From an uncultured Bacteroidales bacterium (lineage in GTDB: Bacteria; Bacteroidota; Bacteroidia; Bacteroidales; Bacteroidaceae): a DNA stretch of 64,000 nucleotides. The notes beneath the pieces were generated by a model. That model saw only the letters and a list, made by a program, of their open reading frames with translations, was not told where the DNA came from and searched no databases. Where the stretch lies: contig CACZXN010000049.1 in the NCBI GenBank assembly GCA_902785075.1, positions 1-64,000 on the forward strand. The letters are read 5' to 3'. Of this stretch, positions 18,701-26,455 are shown piece by piece (positions within the stretch are counted from its first letter, which is position 1; each line of letters starts with the position of its first letter). A program made the position numbers and the translations under genes.

Positions 18701-19844
18701 CGGTTCGTCAATCGACCCAAAGGACCTGCCACATATCTTCGAACGCTTTTACCAAACGCAAAATCAGGAGCTCAACCCGGGAGGCTCAGGTATAGGACTG
18801 AATCTGGCAACAGAACTTGTGAACCTACATCACGGAACAATCTCAGCGGATAACGTTGACCCTGATGGAGTGGAATTCATCATGCAATTCCCCTTGGGAC
18901 GCACACATCTAAGCAAGGACGAGTTGGAAACAAGAGATGATACAGAAAAGACAGAACCATCAATGGACGAAGTGACAGCCTTAGTAGAATCGGACACGTT
19001 TAACGCAGAAACAGATGAAGCCGAAGACGAATCGGGCGAAAAGAAAATACGAACGGTCCTGATAGTAGATGACGATACAAGCTTATGCGAATACGTGAGA
19101 GACATCTTAAAGGAACGTTACCATATCATGATGGCTTTTGACGGCAATAGCGCTTGGCAGCAAATCCTAACGCAACGCCCCGATGCCGTCGTAACCGATA
19201 TACGCATGCCAATATGCGATGGAATTGAATTGTGTAAACGTATCAGAAGCAATCCGGACACCGACAACCTACCAATCATCATACTCACGAGCGAAAGTAG
19301 CGACAGAACAAGGATATACAGCCTGAATCTTGATGTCGACCACTTTATCAACAAACCCTTTAATCCGCTCATGTTGCAGGGAGCCGTGGCACACAGCATG
19401 CGCGTAAGGGAGCGAATGATGAGCCATTTGCGCAGAACAGAAGTGGGATTCGATTACAACGAAACGACCATCGACAGCCCAGATGACAAGATGTTCGGAA
19501 AAGTGATTCAAGCCATCAAAGCCCATATCGACGATTCGACGTTCGGAGTGAATGAACTAGCAAGTGAAGTCGGTGTAAGTCGTGTACACCTAAATCGAAA
19601 GATGAAGGAACGTTATGGAATGTCGCCGGTCAACTTCATAAGATCATATCGATTGAAACAATCAGCCTACCTGCTGGTAAACAATCAAGTCAGCATTTCC
19701 GACGTCGCATATCGCATGGGATTCTCATCACACCCATATTTCAGTAACGTCTTCCGCGAATACTTCGGTATGTCGCCCAAGGAATTCATCGCCTATTATG
19801 CAGATAATGCCAACGATGAAGTGTTACAAAAACTCTTAGAGTAA
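15756..19844 (+). CDS. Hybrid two-component system regulator (HTCS)
   Basis: 1362 residues from the ATG at 15756. In order: signal peptide (1-22), two seven-bladed Reg_prop beta-propellers (~25-690), Y_Y_Y domain (~700-775), a membrane helix (~780-800), HisKA with His821 (ASIAHEMKSPL), HATPase (~930-1045, DPKDLPHIFERFYQ and GGSGIGLNLA), a receiver domain with phospho-acceptor Asp1148 (VVTDIRMP), and a C-terminal AraC-type DNA-binding domain (~1258-1362). HTCS proteins sense oligosaccharide fragments in the periplasm and activate a polysaccharide-utilisation locus. Here no susC/susD pair or glycosidase cluster is adjacent, so the target is elsewhere or lost. All catalytic residues look intact. 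Confidence 0.95.
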   Translation: MKTIRIAFIVGLLAMISLCKAQYARLYTTQNGLESSALYTAHIDSKGLAWVAGVATLQVFDGTSFRNVLVNKKELSTAVFLNVMEYEDDKYWLVTSRGLKLFDLRTNRVENIDISDEETEHGLPLHRMIRYPKEDYALITTSGFGMFVFDMAKKTVDKELTEKLTSIIGTMMFSHDVAITSDNCLWGSCMNQNLFCVDLKQMKKLTLEITPEAKEILDNHNVTDFYEEPLSHDIIIATTAGMLIYDYAEKKVRMPRGMTHPEFMVLCINGTRNGKILLGTDSHGLWELDEHESMVPYPIADHNIDMTYAKVRSIDEDEEGNLIISIYQKGILVISNSRDNFSYLPVSPTSAQANVACITAITVDHEGNYWIAADGCGVLKSPNADLSEAKLVNEGLASPLVQDIKVDKDGIVWVGLFGGGVQCLQNGRFVTPDWLQPMTQMLVMSMAYDHHQNRMYVSTNGGGVQILDLTKHEITPLSKYGDFNVWTMTVYCDAMGILWCGTVSESFFFNPATLVLKAIEFEEKENMAAQCFASDGRNVYIGTNEGLYKFDQIKGKAVLILPDRNVMSIEITDADIWIATSNEIVRIDKKTEMSHTYTSFGGYYLGDFHRAASCQTPSHMIYYGADNGVIGFNALNLKQQRQLKNALILTSLKINGYERYYEDGSDDNVLDQSLLYATKLDVPYDQNTLAFRFSVPNYSSPNRIFYNYKLEGYDKNWHVVPANHEAYYSSLPSGTYKLIIRAYYENNENTMVEKTLTVHVGYPWYATWWAWLCYLAIAGLIAYYIYNTYKVRAKQRTLLSQVRHNEQIKEAKLRMFASIAHEMKSPLTMIMSPLRQLMSETGEIEPQEKKQKNNEERKQSMYKVMNMNCERLLRIVKQVTDIRKIDSGQFELHFSEVNFAAYSDEIFKTFSGYAVSKRISFVIEHANKNVNIWLDKVHFEKILTNLLSNAFKFTPEGGRVIVRTRNIMKNSKDWFEIRVYNSGSSIDPKDLPHIFERFYQTQNQELNPGGSGIGLNLATELVNLHHGTISADNVDPDGVEFIMQFPLGRTHLSKDELETRDDTEKTEPSMDEVTALVESDTFNAETDEAEDESGEKKIRTVLIVDDDTSLCEYVRDILKERYHIMMAFDGNSAWQQILTQRPDAVVTDIRMPICDGIELCKRIRSNPDTDNLPIIILTSESSDRTRIYSLNLDVDHFINKPFNPLMLQGAVAHSMRVRERMMSHLRRTEVGFDYNETTIDSPDDKMFGKVIQAIKAHIDDSTFGVNELASEVGVSRVHLNRKMKERYGMSPVNFIRSYRLKQSAYLLVNNQVSISDVAYRMGFSSHPYFSNVFREYFGMSPKEFIAYYADNANDEVLQKLLE

Positions 19845-19869
19845 TCGGAGCGAGATACGAGAGAAAGCT

Positions 19870-19969
19870 CAGCAAAGCAAGGAATAATCTGTCAGCAAAG
19901 CATGGGAGAATCTATCAGCAAGGCAAGGAAGAATCAATCAGGCAAGGAAGAATCAATCAGCAAGGCAAG
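19870..19969. repeat. 23-bp imperfect tandem repeat
   Basis: About four and a half units of the form cagcaaggcaaggaagaatcaat (19870, 19893, 19916, a 19-bp short unit at 19939, then a partial unit). The array sits between the convergent HTCS and metX genes and covers the last four codons and stop of metX. Confidence 0.85.
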
Positions 19970-20973
19970 AATGGAACCATCAAATCTTTTAGCTGTTTCC
20001 ATTCCAACAGGAAGCCATCATGACCATAAAGCGATGATATCTCATGGTACTCCACATCAGGAATGTAGTGCGCCCATACTTCCATTTCCTTCGGAGGGAA
20101 AAGAAGGTCGGTGCTGATGCTGACCACCATCGTATGAGCCTTAATACTGCCAAGCGCCTTCTCCACTCCTCCACGGAACCGTCCCACATTATGGCTTTCT
20201 GCAGAACGTACAACACTATAATAGGAATAGGCATCGAAACGCTTCACGAGTTTTTCACCTTGATAATGCTCATACGAATCAACCCTTTCAGGAAAAATAC
20301 TATCGACATCGCGTTCAGACTGTGTGAGCACAAAGCTATCATATGTGCGATAACTGATTAGTCCTTGAGCCCTTGCACATTTCAAACCTTCCTTACCTCC
20401 TTTGAGCGAACGTTCGGCAAGGAATGTCGGATCTGCTTCAAGTGCCATACGCTGAGCAGCAAGAGTAGCACCACACCAAGCATTCATTCGCGCACATGTA
20501 GCAATATATACAGCATTACGAATTACCTTAGGTTCCATGATGCTCCATTCCAATGCCTGGAACCCTCCGATACTTGCCCCAATCAAAAGATCAACCGTTG
20601 AGATTCCCAAATGTTTACGTACCAGTATCGTAGCATTAATGATATCACGAACGGTAATAGGAGGAAAGGACAACATATAAGGCTTACCTGTACGAGGGTT
20701 TACAGAAGACGGACCGCTCGAACCATAGCATGAGCCTAACATATTGACACAACACACAAAATACTTATTTGTATCGATTACATTCGATGCTCCGACCAAG
20801 TCTGGCCACCATTCTTCCGCATCCGAATTAGCAGTAAGCGCATGACATATCCAAACGACTTTCTTGTCGGGAGTGTAGTCACCCGATACATGATAAGTTA
20901 TATCTATTCCTGACAACTCTCCTCCAGCTTCAAACTGAAAAGGAGATGTTACATGCAAGCTTTTTCGTAACAT
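19957..20973 (-). CDS. metX: Homoserine O-acetyltransferase
   Basis: 338 residues of the alpha/beta-hydrolase type. The N-terminal part has ITYHVSGDY and CHALTANSDAEEWW. The MetX signature NMLGSCYGSSGP is followed by the nucleophile elbow GASIGGFQALEW (Ser), then Asp in STDLLFPP and His in YGHDGFLLE. It transfers acetyl from acetyl-CoA to homoserine for methionine synthesis. The elbow Ser-Ile replaces the commoner Ser-Met. A TAACTTTG promoter lies 30 bp upstream. The C-terminal PFLPC is encoded inside the 23-bp repeat array. No metY/metA neighbour is present. Confidence 0.92.
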   Translation of the reverse strand: MLRKSLHVTSPFQFEAGGELSGIDITYHVSGDYTPDKKVVWICHALTANSDAEEWWPDLVGASNVIDTNKYFVCCVNMLGSCYGSSGPSSVNPRTGKPYMLSFPPITVRDIINATILVRKHLGISTVDLLIGASIGGFQALEWSIMEPKVIRNAVYIATCARMNAWCGATLAAQRMALEADPTFLAERSLKGGKEGLKCARAQGLISYRTYDSFVLTQSERDVDSIFPERVDSYEHYQGEKLVKRFDAYSYYSVVRSAESHNVGRFRGGVEKALGSIKAHTMVVSISTDLLFPPKEMEVWAHYIPDVEYHEISSLYGHDGFLLEWKQLKDLMVPFLPC

Positions 20974-21002
20974 TATATATTATGTTCCTTCTTTTGAGCC
21001 TG

Positions 21003-21010
21003 CAAAGTTA
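21003..21010 (-). promoter_or_regulatory. Bacteroidetes -7 element, metX
   Basis: TAACTTTG on the minus strand, 30 bp before the start codon. The leader is too short for a SAM riboswitch. Confidence 0.7.
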
Positions 21011-21264
21011 CAAAAAAAACGCTTAAGTATGTATATTATCATCGGTTTTTTATTGACAATCAATCGTTTTTTATTTTAAAAATAAGAAATTGGTAATTGA
21101 TAATTGGGTATTATCCTGTTTTACTAAAGCGAATCGGACAAATTGCCATACAAATCCGTCAATTTGACACCCTTACCCATTCTTTTCCAATTGGCACTCA
21201 TATTTGCATTTATAAGAGTGAAATCGAAAACTAATGTTTAACAATAAAAAAAGGAGAATAGATT

Positions 21265-21702
21265 ATGAGACAGATTACAACTAACAATTATTGGCTACCA
21301 GAGATTTTCAACGACTTTATCGATAATACTTGGTTGCCAAAAACCAAATCAACAGCGCCTGCTATCAATGTAGCAGAAAGCCCCAAGGACTATTTTGTAG
21401 AAATAGCTGCTCCTGGCATGTCAAAAGAAGACTTCAACATCCAAATCAATGAAGACAACGATCTTGTCATCAAAATGGAAAAGAAGAACGAATCACAAGA
21501 AGACGAAAAGACTGCCAAAACGACTCGCTACTTGCGTCGAGAGTTCTCGTATAGCAAATATCTGCAAACCTTGATTCTGCCCGACGATGTAGACAAGAAA
21601 AAGATCTCTGCAAAAGTTGAGAATGGTATATTGACTATTACCCTTCCAAAACTCGAAGCAACTGAGGAACCCAAAGTATCGCAGCAGATTATTGTTAGCT
21701 AA
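21265..21702 (+). CDS. Small heat-shock protein, Hsp20/alpha-crystallin family
   Basis: 145 residues. The alpha-crystallin domain spans ~30-135: PAINVAESPKDYFVEIAAPGMSKEDF at its start and ENGILTITLPK at its end, the I-x-I-like C-terminal anchor being QQIIVS. It is a cytosolic ATP-independent holdase that binds unfolding proteins. The gene is monocistronic, with a strong hairpin terminator 24 bp downstream. No CIRCE element was seen upstream. Confidence 0.95.
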   Translation: MRQITTNNYWLPEIFNDFIDNTWLPKTKSTAPAINVAESPKDYFVEIAAPGMSKEDFNIQINEDNDLVIKMEKKNESQEDEKTAKTTRYLRREFSYSKYLQTLILPDDVDKKKISAKVENGILTITLPKLEATEEPKVSQQIIVS

Positions 21703-21725
21703 ACAAACACAATTGGGAACATTTA

Positions 21726-21760
21726 CAGCACAAGCCGAAATGAACTTACGGCTTGTGCTG
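21726..21760. terminator. Strong hairpin terminator between hsp20 and the kinase operon
   Basis: A perfect 12-bp stem (CAGCACAAGCCG / CGGCTTGTGCTG) with an 11-nt loop. It lies between the convergent hsp20 and kinase genes and may work for both strands. Confidence 0.85.
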
Positions 21761-21784
21761 TTTGCTATTATTGTTTATACCCCC

Positions 21785-24061
21785 TTATAGTTTGTTTTTA
21801 GATTCTTGGGATTGTTCTGAAGTCTGCTCTTGTGATTCTGCCCTTGCTGGCAACCATATACCGAATCGGCTACCTTTACCGAGAATACTACCTACGCTGA
21901 TATGTCCCTTCATGGCTTCAGTCAGACTTCGACAGATGTTGAGTCCTACACCAACTCCTTCTGTCGTCTCATCGCCCTTCCAGAAGAGGTTAAACAACCT
22001 GTCTTTGGAATCTTCAGGAATTCCAATTCCTGTATCTTCAACGAAAAATTCACACTCGTGTGTATCCAATTGATAGCGCCATCCCATCTTTATAGAGCCT
22101 TCATGCGTGAACTTAATAGCATTAAGCAATAACTGCATCATCACATTACGAAGTCTATCAAAATCGGCTTGCGCATACACATTCGGACGTCCTTCAACAA
22201 GGACACACTTAAGATGCGACGGAACTCTTGGCAACATCTCGTTATAGAAACTCGTCATGAACTCTCCTGCGTTTTTCTCTATTATCATATATCGGAGTCG
22301 TCCGGATTCAATTTTCGAGAATAACAGGATATCGCCCAAACCTTGAGACAGAGCATCACTACTCTCTCGTATTTCGGAAACAAGCTTCTCACGCTCGGTC
22401 TTTGTCAGTTCATCGTTGACGAGTTTATCACATGAGCCACACATCACATCCAGCGGTTTCTTTACTTCCTTGCTGAGGTTGTTAAAGAACATTTCCTTAC
22501 GACTTGCCTCTTTGCTGGTTCTGGTAACGCTATCAAGGCGCTCCTTCAACTTGATTGCTTCTTGCTTATTGATAATCAATCCAATGACACCAGAAGGAGT
22601 AACATCATAGCGAAATTCCCACCATTGATAATTTTCATCGTTCTTTGGTGCACAATATACCAAGAAACTATAACATCCTTGTGTTTTAAGGCTATTGCGC
22701 ACTTCTATGATTTCTTTATGACTCTTAGGATGAGCAAGTGAAATGTATTTTTCAACATCTTCCTCCGACTCAATAGGCATATTCTCTATACTGTTCAAGC
22801 ACAATCGGCTAATGTTTCGAGAACGGCCAATCATAGTCAGTTTCTCTTCTTGCAAACGTTTACGTATTTTTGACACGATGAGCCATAAAACGAATAAGAT
22901 GAGCAATGAGAACAAAACACCTGCAATAATCATAATCAAATACAGAGTCGGATGTTCAATTTCAAAAGGCACATTTACGATATGGAATTTTTCCTTATAA
23001 TCATCATAATCCATCCCCAATTTCTGCATCGCATCATAGTCCATCCAGAAATATTTTTTATGCGCCTGCCCGCTAATGCTTGCAGGATTTGCCCCATTGA
23101 AAATACGTGCCGCAGCAAATCCACAATCATGCGCAATAGTGCTGTAGTTCGCAAAGTAACCAGCAAGATAACTACCCATGCCATCTGCAAAATCGGATGT
23201 GATTGCTGTGTACTGAGGACGGTTTGACTTATTTGCAATCGCGTCACAATAAAGGTCTTTCTTTACAATAAGAGTAGGATACCTACTTGACTGTTTAAGG
23301 AATGTACGGGTCTTCTCCCTACGTTTCAAAACACTATCACTTGGATTCTTTATGTCATACAACCCATAATCCATTCTCAGTGTGGAGATAACAATACTAT
23401 CTTTATATCTCTCAGATAGTTTCTGGTCATTGATGACGCCCAACTCCACATCAAAATTCTTGACAAATGGCGGACGGCTGATAACAGCATTCAACTCACG
23501 GCGAATCAATTCGTCATAGACATAGTTATCAAGTTCGATTTGCAAATGGTTGCTTTTCGATAACTCACATGCAAGTTTGATATTTTCGTAGTAGTCTATT
23601 TTGTTCGTCCACATACATACGTTGGTGGTACCTTCCAGATGCATCAATTCCGGGTAATAAATAGAACCAAGAACAATCGGGGTTCTCTTCACATTCAAAA
23701 CCTTATCAGAAGTATCAGCGAGAAGTATGTGTGAAGATCGGTCGTCATCTGTGATAATGACATTAGGTATCCATTCAATCTTATTCAGCGAATCGTTCAT
23801 TTGGTGTAATGACGTAAAGGCTGCATCTGGAGCGTATTCAAGATCCATATATAACACCTTACAATCCGTAACATAGCCACTGAGTTCAATTGTCTCCCGA
23901 ACTTCCTTGATAAAATCGGCATACTGACTATGCTGACTGTCATAGCTCAAGACAATAAGGACATTCTTATGCTGAATAGCCTCACTCGTACATGCCAAAA
24001 CTCCTCCCAACAACAACACAGAGAGGATGATGGCCATCATATTTATCACCTTTCTTCTCAT
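21785..24061 (-). CDS. Lipoprotein sensor kinase-like protein A4, phospho-His replaced by Lys
   Basis: 758 residues. Lipoprotein signal (VLACTSEA), periplasmic ABC-type substrate-binding-like sensor (~33-330: VLIVLSYDSQHSQ, IITDDDRSS, QIELDN), the shared motif MDYDAMQKLGMDYDDYKEKF, then a membrane helix (~375-398) and a PAS-like region (~415-510). The dimerisation box reads FFNNLSKEVKKPL, where residue 531 is Lys in place of the phospho-acceptor His. The ATPase domain keeps its Asn box (LLLNAIKF), G1 (DTGIGIP) and G2 (GVGVGLNI). It should therefore bind ATP but cannot autophosphorylate in the usual way. Last gene of a four-gene operon, 3 bp after its neighbour. Ligand unknown. Confidence 0.85.
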   Translation of the reverse strand: MRRKVINMMAIILSVLLLGGVLACTSEAIQHKNVLIVLSYDSQHSQYADFIKEVRETIELSGYVTDCKVLYMDLEYAPDAAFTSLHQMNDSLNKIEWIPNVIITDDDRSSHILLADTSDKVLNVKRTPIVLGSIYYPELMHLEGTTNVCMWTNKIDYYENIKLACELSKSNHLQIELDNYVYDELIRRELNAVISRPPFVKNFDVELGVINDQKLSERYKDSIVISTLRMDYGLYDIKNPSDSVLKRREKTRTFLKQSSRYPTLIVKKDLYCDAIANKSNRPQYTAITSDFADGMGSYLAGYFANYSTIAHDCGFAAARIFNGANPASISGQAHKKYFWMDYDAMQKLGMDYDDYKEKFHIVNVPFEIEHPTLYLIMIIAGVLFSLLILFVLWLIVSKIRKRLQEEKLTMIGRSRNISRLCLNSIENMPIESEEDVEKYISLAHPKSHKEIIEVRNSLKTQGCYSFLVYCAPKNDENYQWWEFRYDVTPSGVIGLIINKQEAIKLKERLDSVTRTSKEASRKEMFFNNLSKEVKKPLDVMCGSCDKLVNDELTKTEREKLVSEIRESSDALSQGLGDILLFSKIESGRLRYMIIEKNAGEFMTSFYNEMLPRVPSHLKCVLVEGRPNVYAQADFDRLRNVMMQLLLNAIKFTHEGSIKMGWRYQLDTHECEFFVEDTGIGIPEDSKDRLFNLFWKGDETTEGVGVGLNICRSLTEAMKGHISVGSILGKGSRFGIWLPARAESQEQTSEQSQESKNKL

Positions 24062-24064
24062 TCG

Positions 24065-26455
24065 TTACAATTGCATTTTTGCATGCTCTTCCAGTTGTTC
24101 AACAATATTGGCATCTACTTTCTTCAACGTAAACCAGAACGTACTTCCAACACCCTCTTTGCTTTCTGCTCCGATTTCTCCGTCTTCCTTTTCAATAATA
24201 GTCTTGGCAATTGCGAGTCCTTGTCCTGACCCCTTCTCATAATCAAACACTTTGAAGTGTTGGTCGAAGACACGCTGAAGGTTCTCTTCACTGAGTCCTA
24301 TTCCAGTATCCTTGCAATAGAATTTTACCAAATCCTTGCCATCCAATACCGTATATCCGATTTCAATATGTCCTGTAACTGTATACTTTATTGCGTTATT
24401 GATAAAGGCATTGATAACGGTACGCGTGAAAGCTGGTGCCATCATCACTAAAGCATCTTCAGCATCACACATCAAACGTAATTGAAGGTTTGACGGCATA
24501 ATCAGTTCGTTCGCTTGATAGATGGCTGTCATAAAATCACGAGCCGATGTAGCAAGTGGATTTAAATTCACCGTCCCTATTCCAAGACGAGACTCTTGCA
24601 AAGTATTCTCAATCACCTGAATAATCTCATGGGCATTTTCCTTCAGTTGTTGATTAAAGTCTTGCAATTCTTCTTTACTAAATTGCATATCATCGGCAGA
24701 AATCAGCTGTGAAAAGCCCAGCACGCCATTTAATGGATTGCGGATATTCTGGCTCATATTGCTTAGGAACGACTGACGCAAAGCACTCTCATTGGCGATG
24801 GTGTTCAGGCGATCAATATTTCTTTCTTCTGCCACTTCTTCGTCACAGATGACTGCCGTTCCCATCAAATTACGCTTACGGCTTGACTCATGAGTGGAAT
24901 TAAAGCGAAATTCTATCCAATGGGCCTCCTCTGGAGTCAACTGCAGATGAATCCTCACTTTGTTTGAGCCGGTCGCATCACCATATTCTGTTATCAGTTT
25001 CCAAGAATAAATACTTTCTTTCATTACTAACTTCCCAAAATCTTCAAGAGGCATCTCTTGAGGAAGTCCGTATTTATCTGAAAAGCCCTTCTGCAAGCGG
25101 ATGTAGCCACTATCAATGAACCAATAGATAAGGTTTTGAGAATGAATCAACATCAGACGGCGGATCTTCTCACGCCGCATAATCGTTGTCATTATTCGTT
25201 CATTACTCGATTTATAGTTAAGTGCGTAATATCCCAAGAAGACAAGAAGTCCTACAACCAAAGATGCCAGAATAAAGACATAGAGCCAAAAGAGGAAAGG
25301 ATGACGCACCTTAAAGGGCGCATTGACGATTGTAAAACTATCCTTATAGTCATCATAATCCAATGGTGAAAATGTCCATTTGCTCATTGCATTATAATCC
25401 ATGTAATAGTCTGACTGATGAATCATAACAGGAAGGCTCTGAGGACTAGCTCCTTGCAGAATTTTAGCTGCATAACCAACAACATCATCCAATTGGGTTT
25501 CCATCGAAGAGAAGTAGCCGCATAGCAGTCGAACTTCTTCGGGATTATTGAATTTTGCGCGTATAGCTGTAAATTGAGGCTGTTCTGAATGGCGCAGGAA
25601 ACTATTACTGAAGATATCATTTTTAACCTGTAACAACCAATTACCTTTCAAGGTACGCAACAATCCTCTCAACAACGCATTATCCTTACCAAAAGTCATA
25701 AGCGACGAATCATTCTCATCATAGTATGTATTGGTTTCCGGCTCTGCTGAAGATATAAAACTAACCACAATTTTATCTGGATATTCTTTTGCTAACGACT
25801 GAGCGTCCAAACTTCGTACATGGAAATCAGAGTTGTCAACAAATCGGCTATCCTGTATTTGGCGTTTCAAATCACGCTGTAACATCGTATCGTTCTCAAA
25901 ATGGTCTAGCTCAATCAAGACATTACTACTACCTGTAATTTTATTTACAACTTCCAAATTGCGTTTAAGGTCTATCTGGTCAATAAACCCTGTGATATTC
26001 TGGTAGCGCGACAACACATCACGATTCACAAAATTAACACCACCAAACACAATTGGTCTGTCCTTGATGAGTGAACTCTTAAGAGACTCAGCCTCCGAAG
26101 AGATATTACTGATATCATGGATGAACATGTTCAACATTTCTTCACCATCCACAATAATCAAGTCTGGATTGAATCTCTTGATATTTACTAAATCAACCAA
26201 GCCATTCTCTACAACATTTTGCCTAGGAGTATGAATTAGATCGGCATAATAATGTTGGATTTCAGCATCAATCCCCTCATCTTTGAAACGCTCTGCCATA
26301 TACTGCTGATAGGGAGCGCCGTCCTCTCCGATACTGTCATTCGAATGAATCACAAGAACACGATAATCATGAGCGCCCTCGTCTGAGTCCTTCCCACACC
26401 CCATTACAAGAAGTGTTGTGACAATAATTAATGATATGTACTTTATCAATTTCAT
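24065..26455 (-). CDS. Lipoprotein sensor kinase-like protein A3, phospho-His replaced by Gln
   Basis: 796 residues with the same plan as its neighbours: lipoprotein signal (LVMGCGKD), substrate-binding-like sensor (IHSNDSIGEDG, IIVDGEEM, LIELDH), MDYNAMSKWTFSPLDYDDYK, a membrane helix (~375-400), a PAS-like region (~440-535), then the box FLSNMSQNIRNPL. Gln569 stands where His is expected and Asn follows where Glu is usual. The ATPase domain looks intact (FINNAIKYT, KDTGIGLS, GSGQGLAIAK). The start codon overlaps the stop of the previous gene (ATGA), so translation is coupled. Probably catalytically altered or acting in trans. Confidence 0.85.
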   Translation of the reverse strand: MKLIKYISLIIVTTLLVMGCGKDSDEGAHDYRVLVIHSNDSIGEDGAPYQQYMAERFKDEGIDAEIQHYYADLIHTPRQNVVENGLVDLVNIKRFNPDLIIVDGEEMLNMFIHDISNISSEAESLKSSLIKDRPIVFGGVNFVNRDVLSRYQNITGFIDQIDLKRNLEVVNKITGSSNVLIELDHFENDTMLQRDLKRQIQDSRFVDNSDFHVRSLDAQSLAKEYPDKIVVSFISSAEPETNTYYDENDSSLMTFGKDNALLRGLLRTLKGNWLLQVKNDIFSNSFLRHSEQPQFTAIRAKFNNPEEVRLLCGYFSSMETQLDDVVGYAAKILQGASPQSLPVMIHQSDYYMDYNAMSKWTFSPLDYDDYKDSFTIVNAPFKVRHPFLFWLYVFILASLVVGLLVFLGYYALNYKSSNERIMTTIMRREKIRRLMLIHSQNLIYWFIDSGYIRLQKGFSDKYGLPQEMPLEDFGKLVMKESIYSWKLITEYGDATGSNKVRIHLQLTPEEAHWIEFRFNSTHESSRKRNLMGTAVICDEEVAEERNIDRLNTIANESALRQSFLSNMSQNIRNPLNGVLGFSQLISADDMQFSKEELQDFNQQLKENAHEIIQVIENTLQESRLGIGTVNLNPLATSARDFMTAIYQANELIMPSNLQLRLMCDAEDALVMMAPAFTRTVINAFINNAIKYTVTGHIEIGYTVLDGKDLVKFYCKDTGIGLSEENLQRVFDQHFKVFDYEKGSGQGLAIAKTIIEKEDGEIGAESKEGVGSTFWFTLKKVDANIVEQLEEHAKMQL

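Noticed and set aside
20974..21002. SAM riboswitch before metX
   Set aside because: The promoter leaves a leader of about 25-30 nt, too short for any known class.
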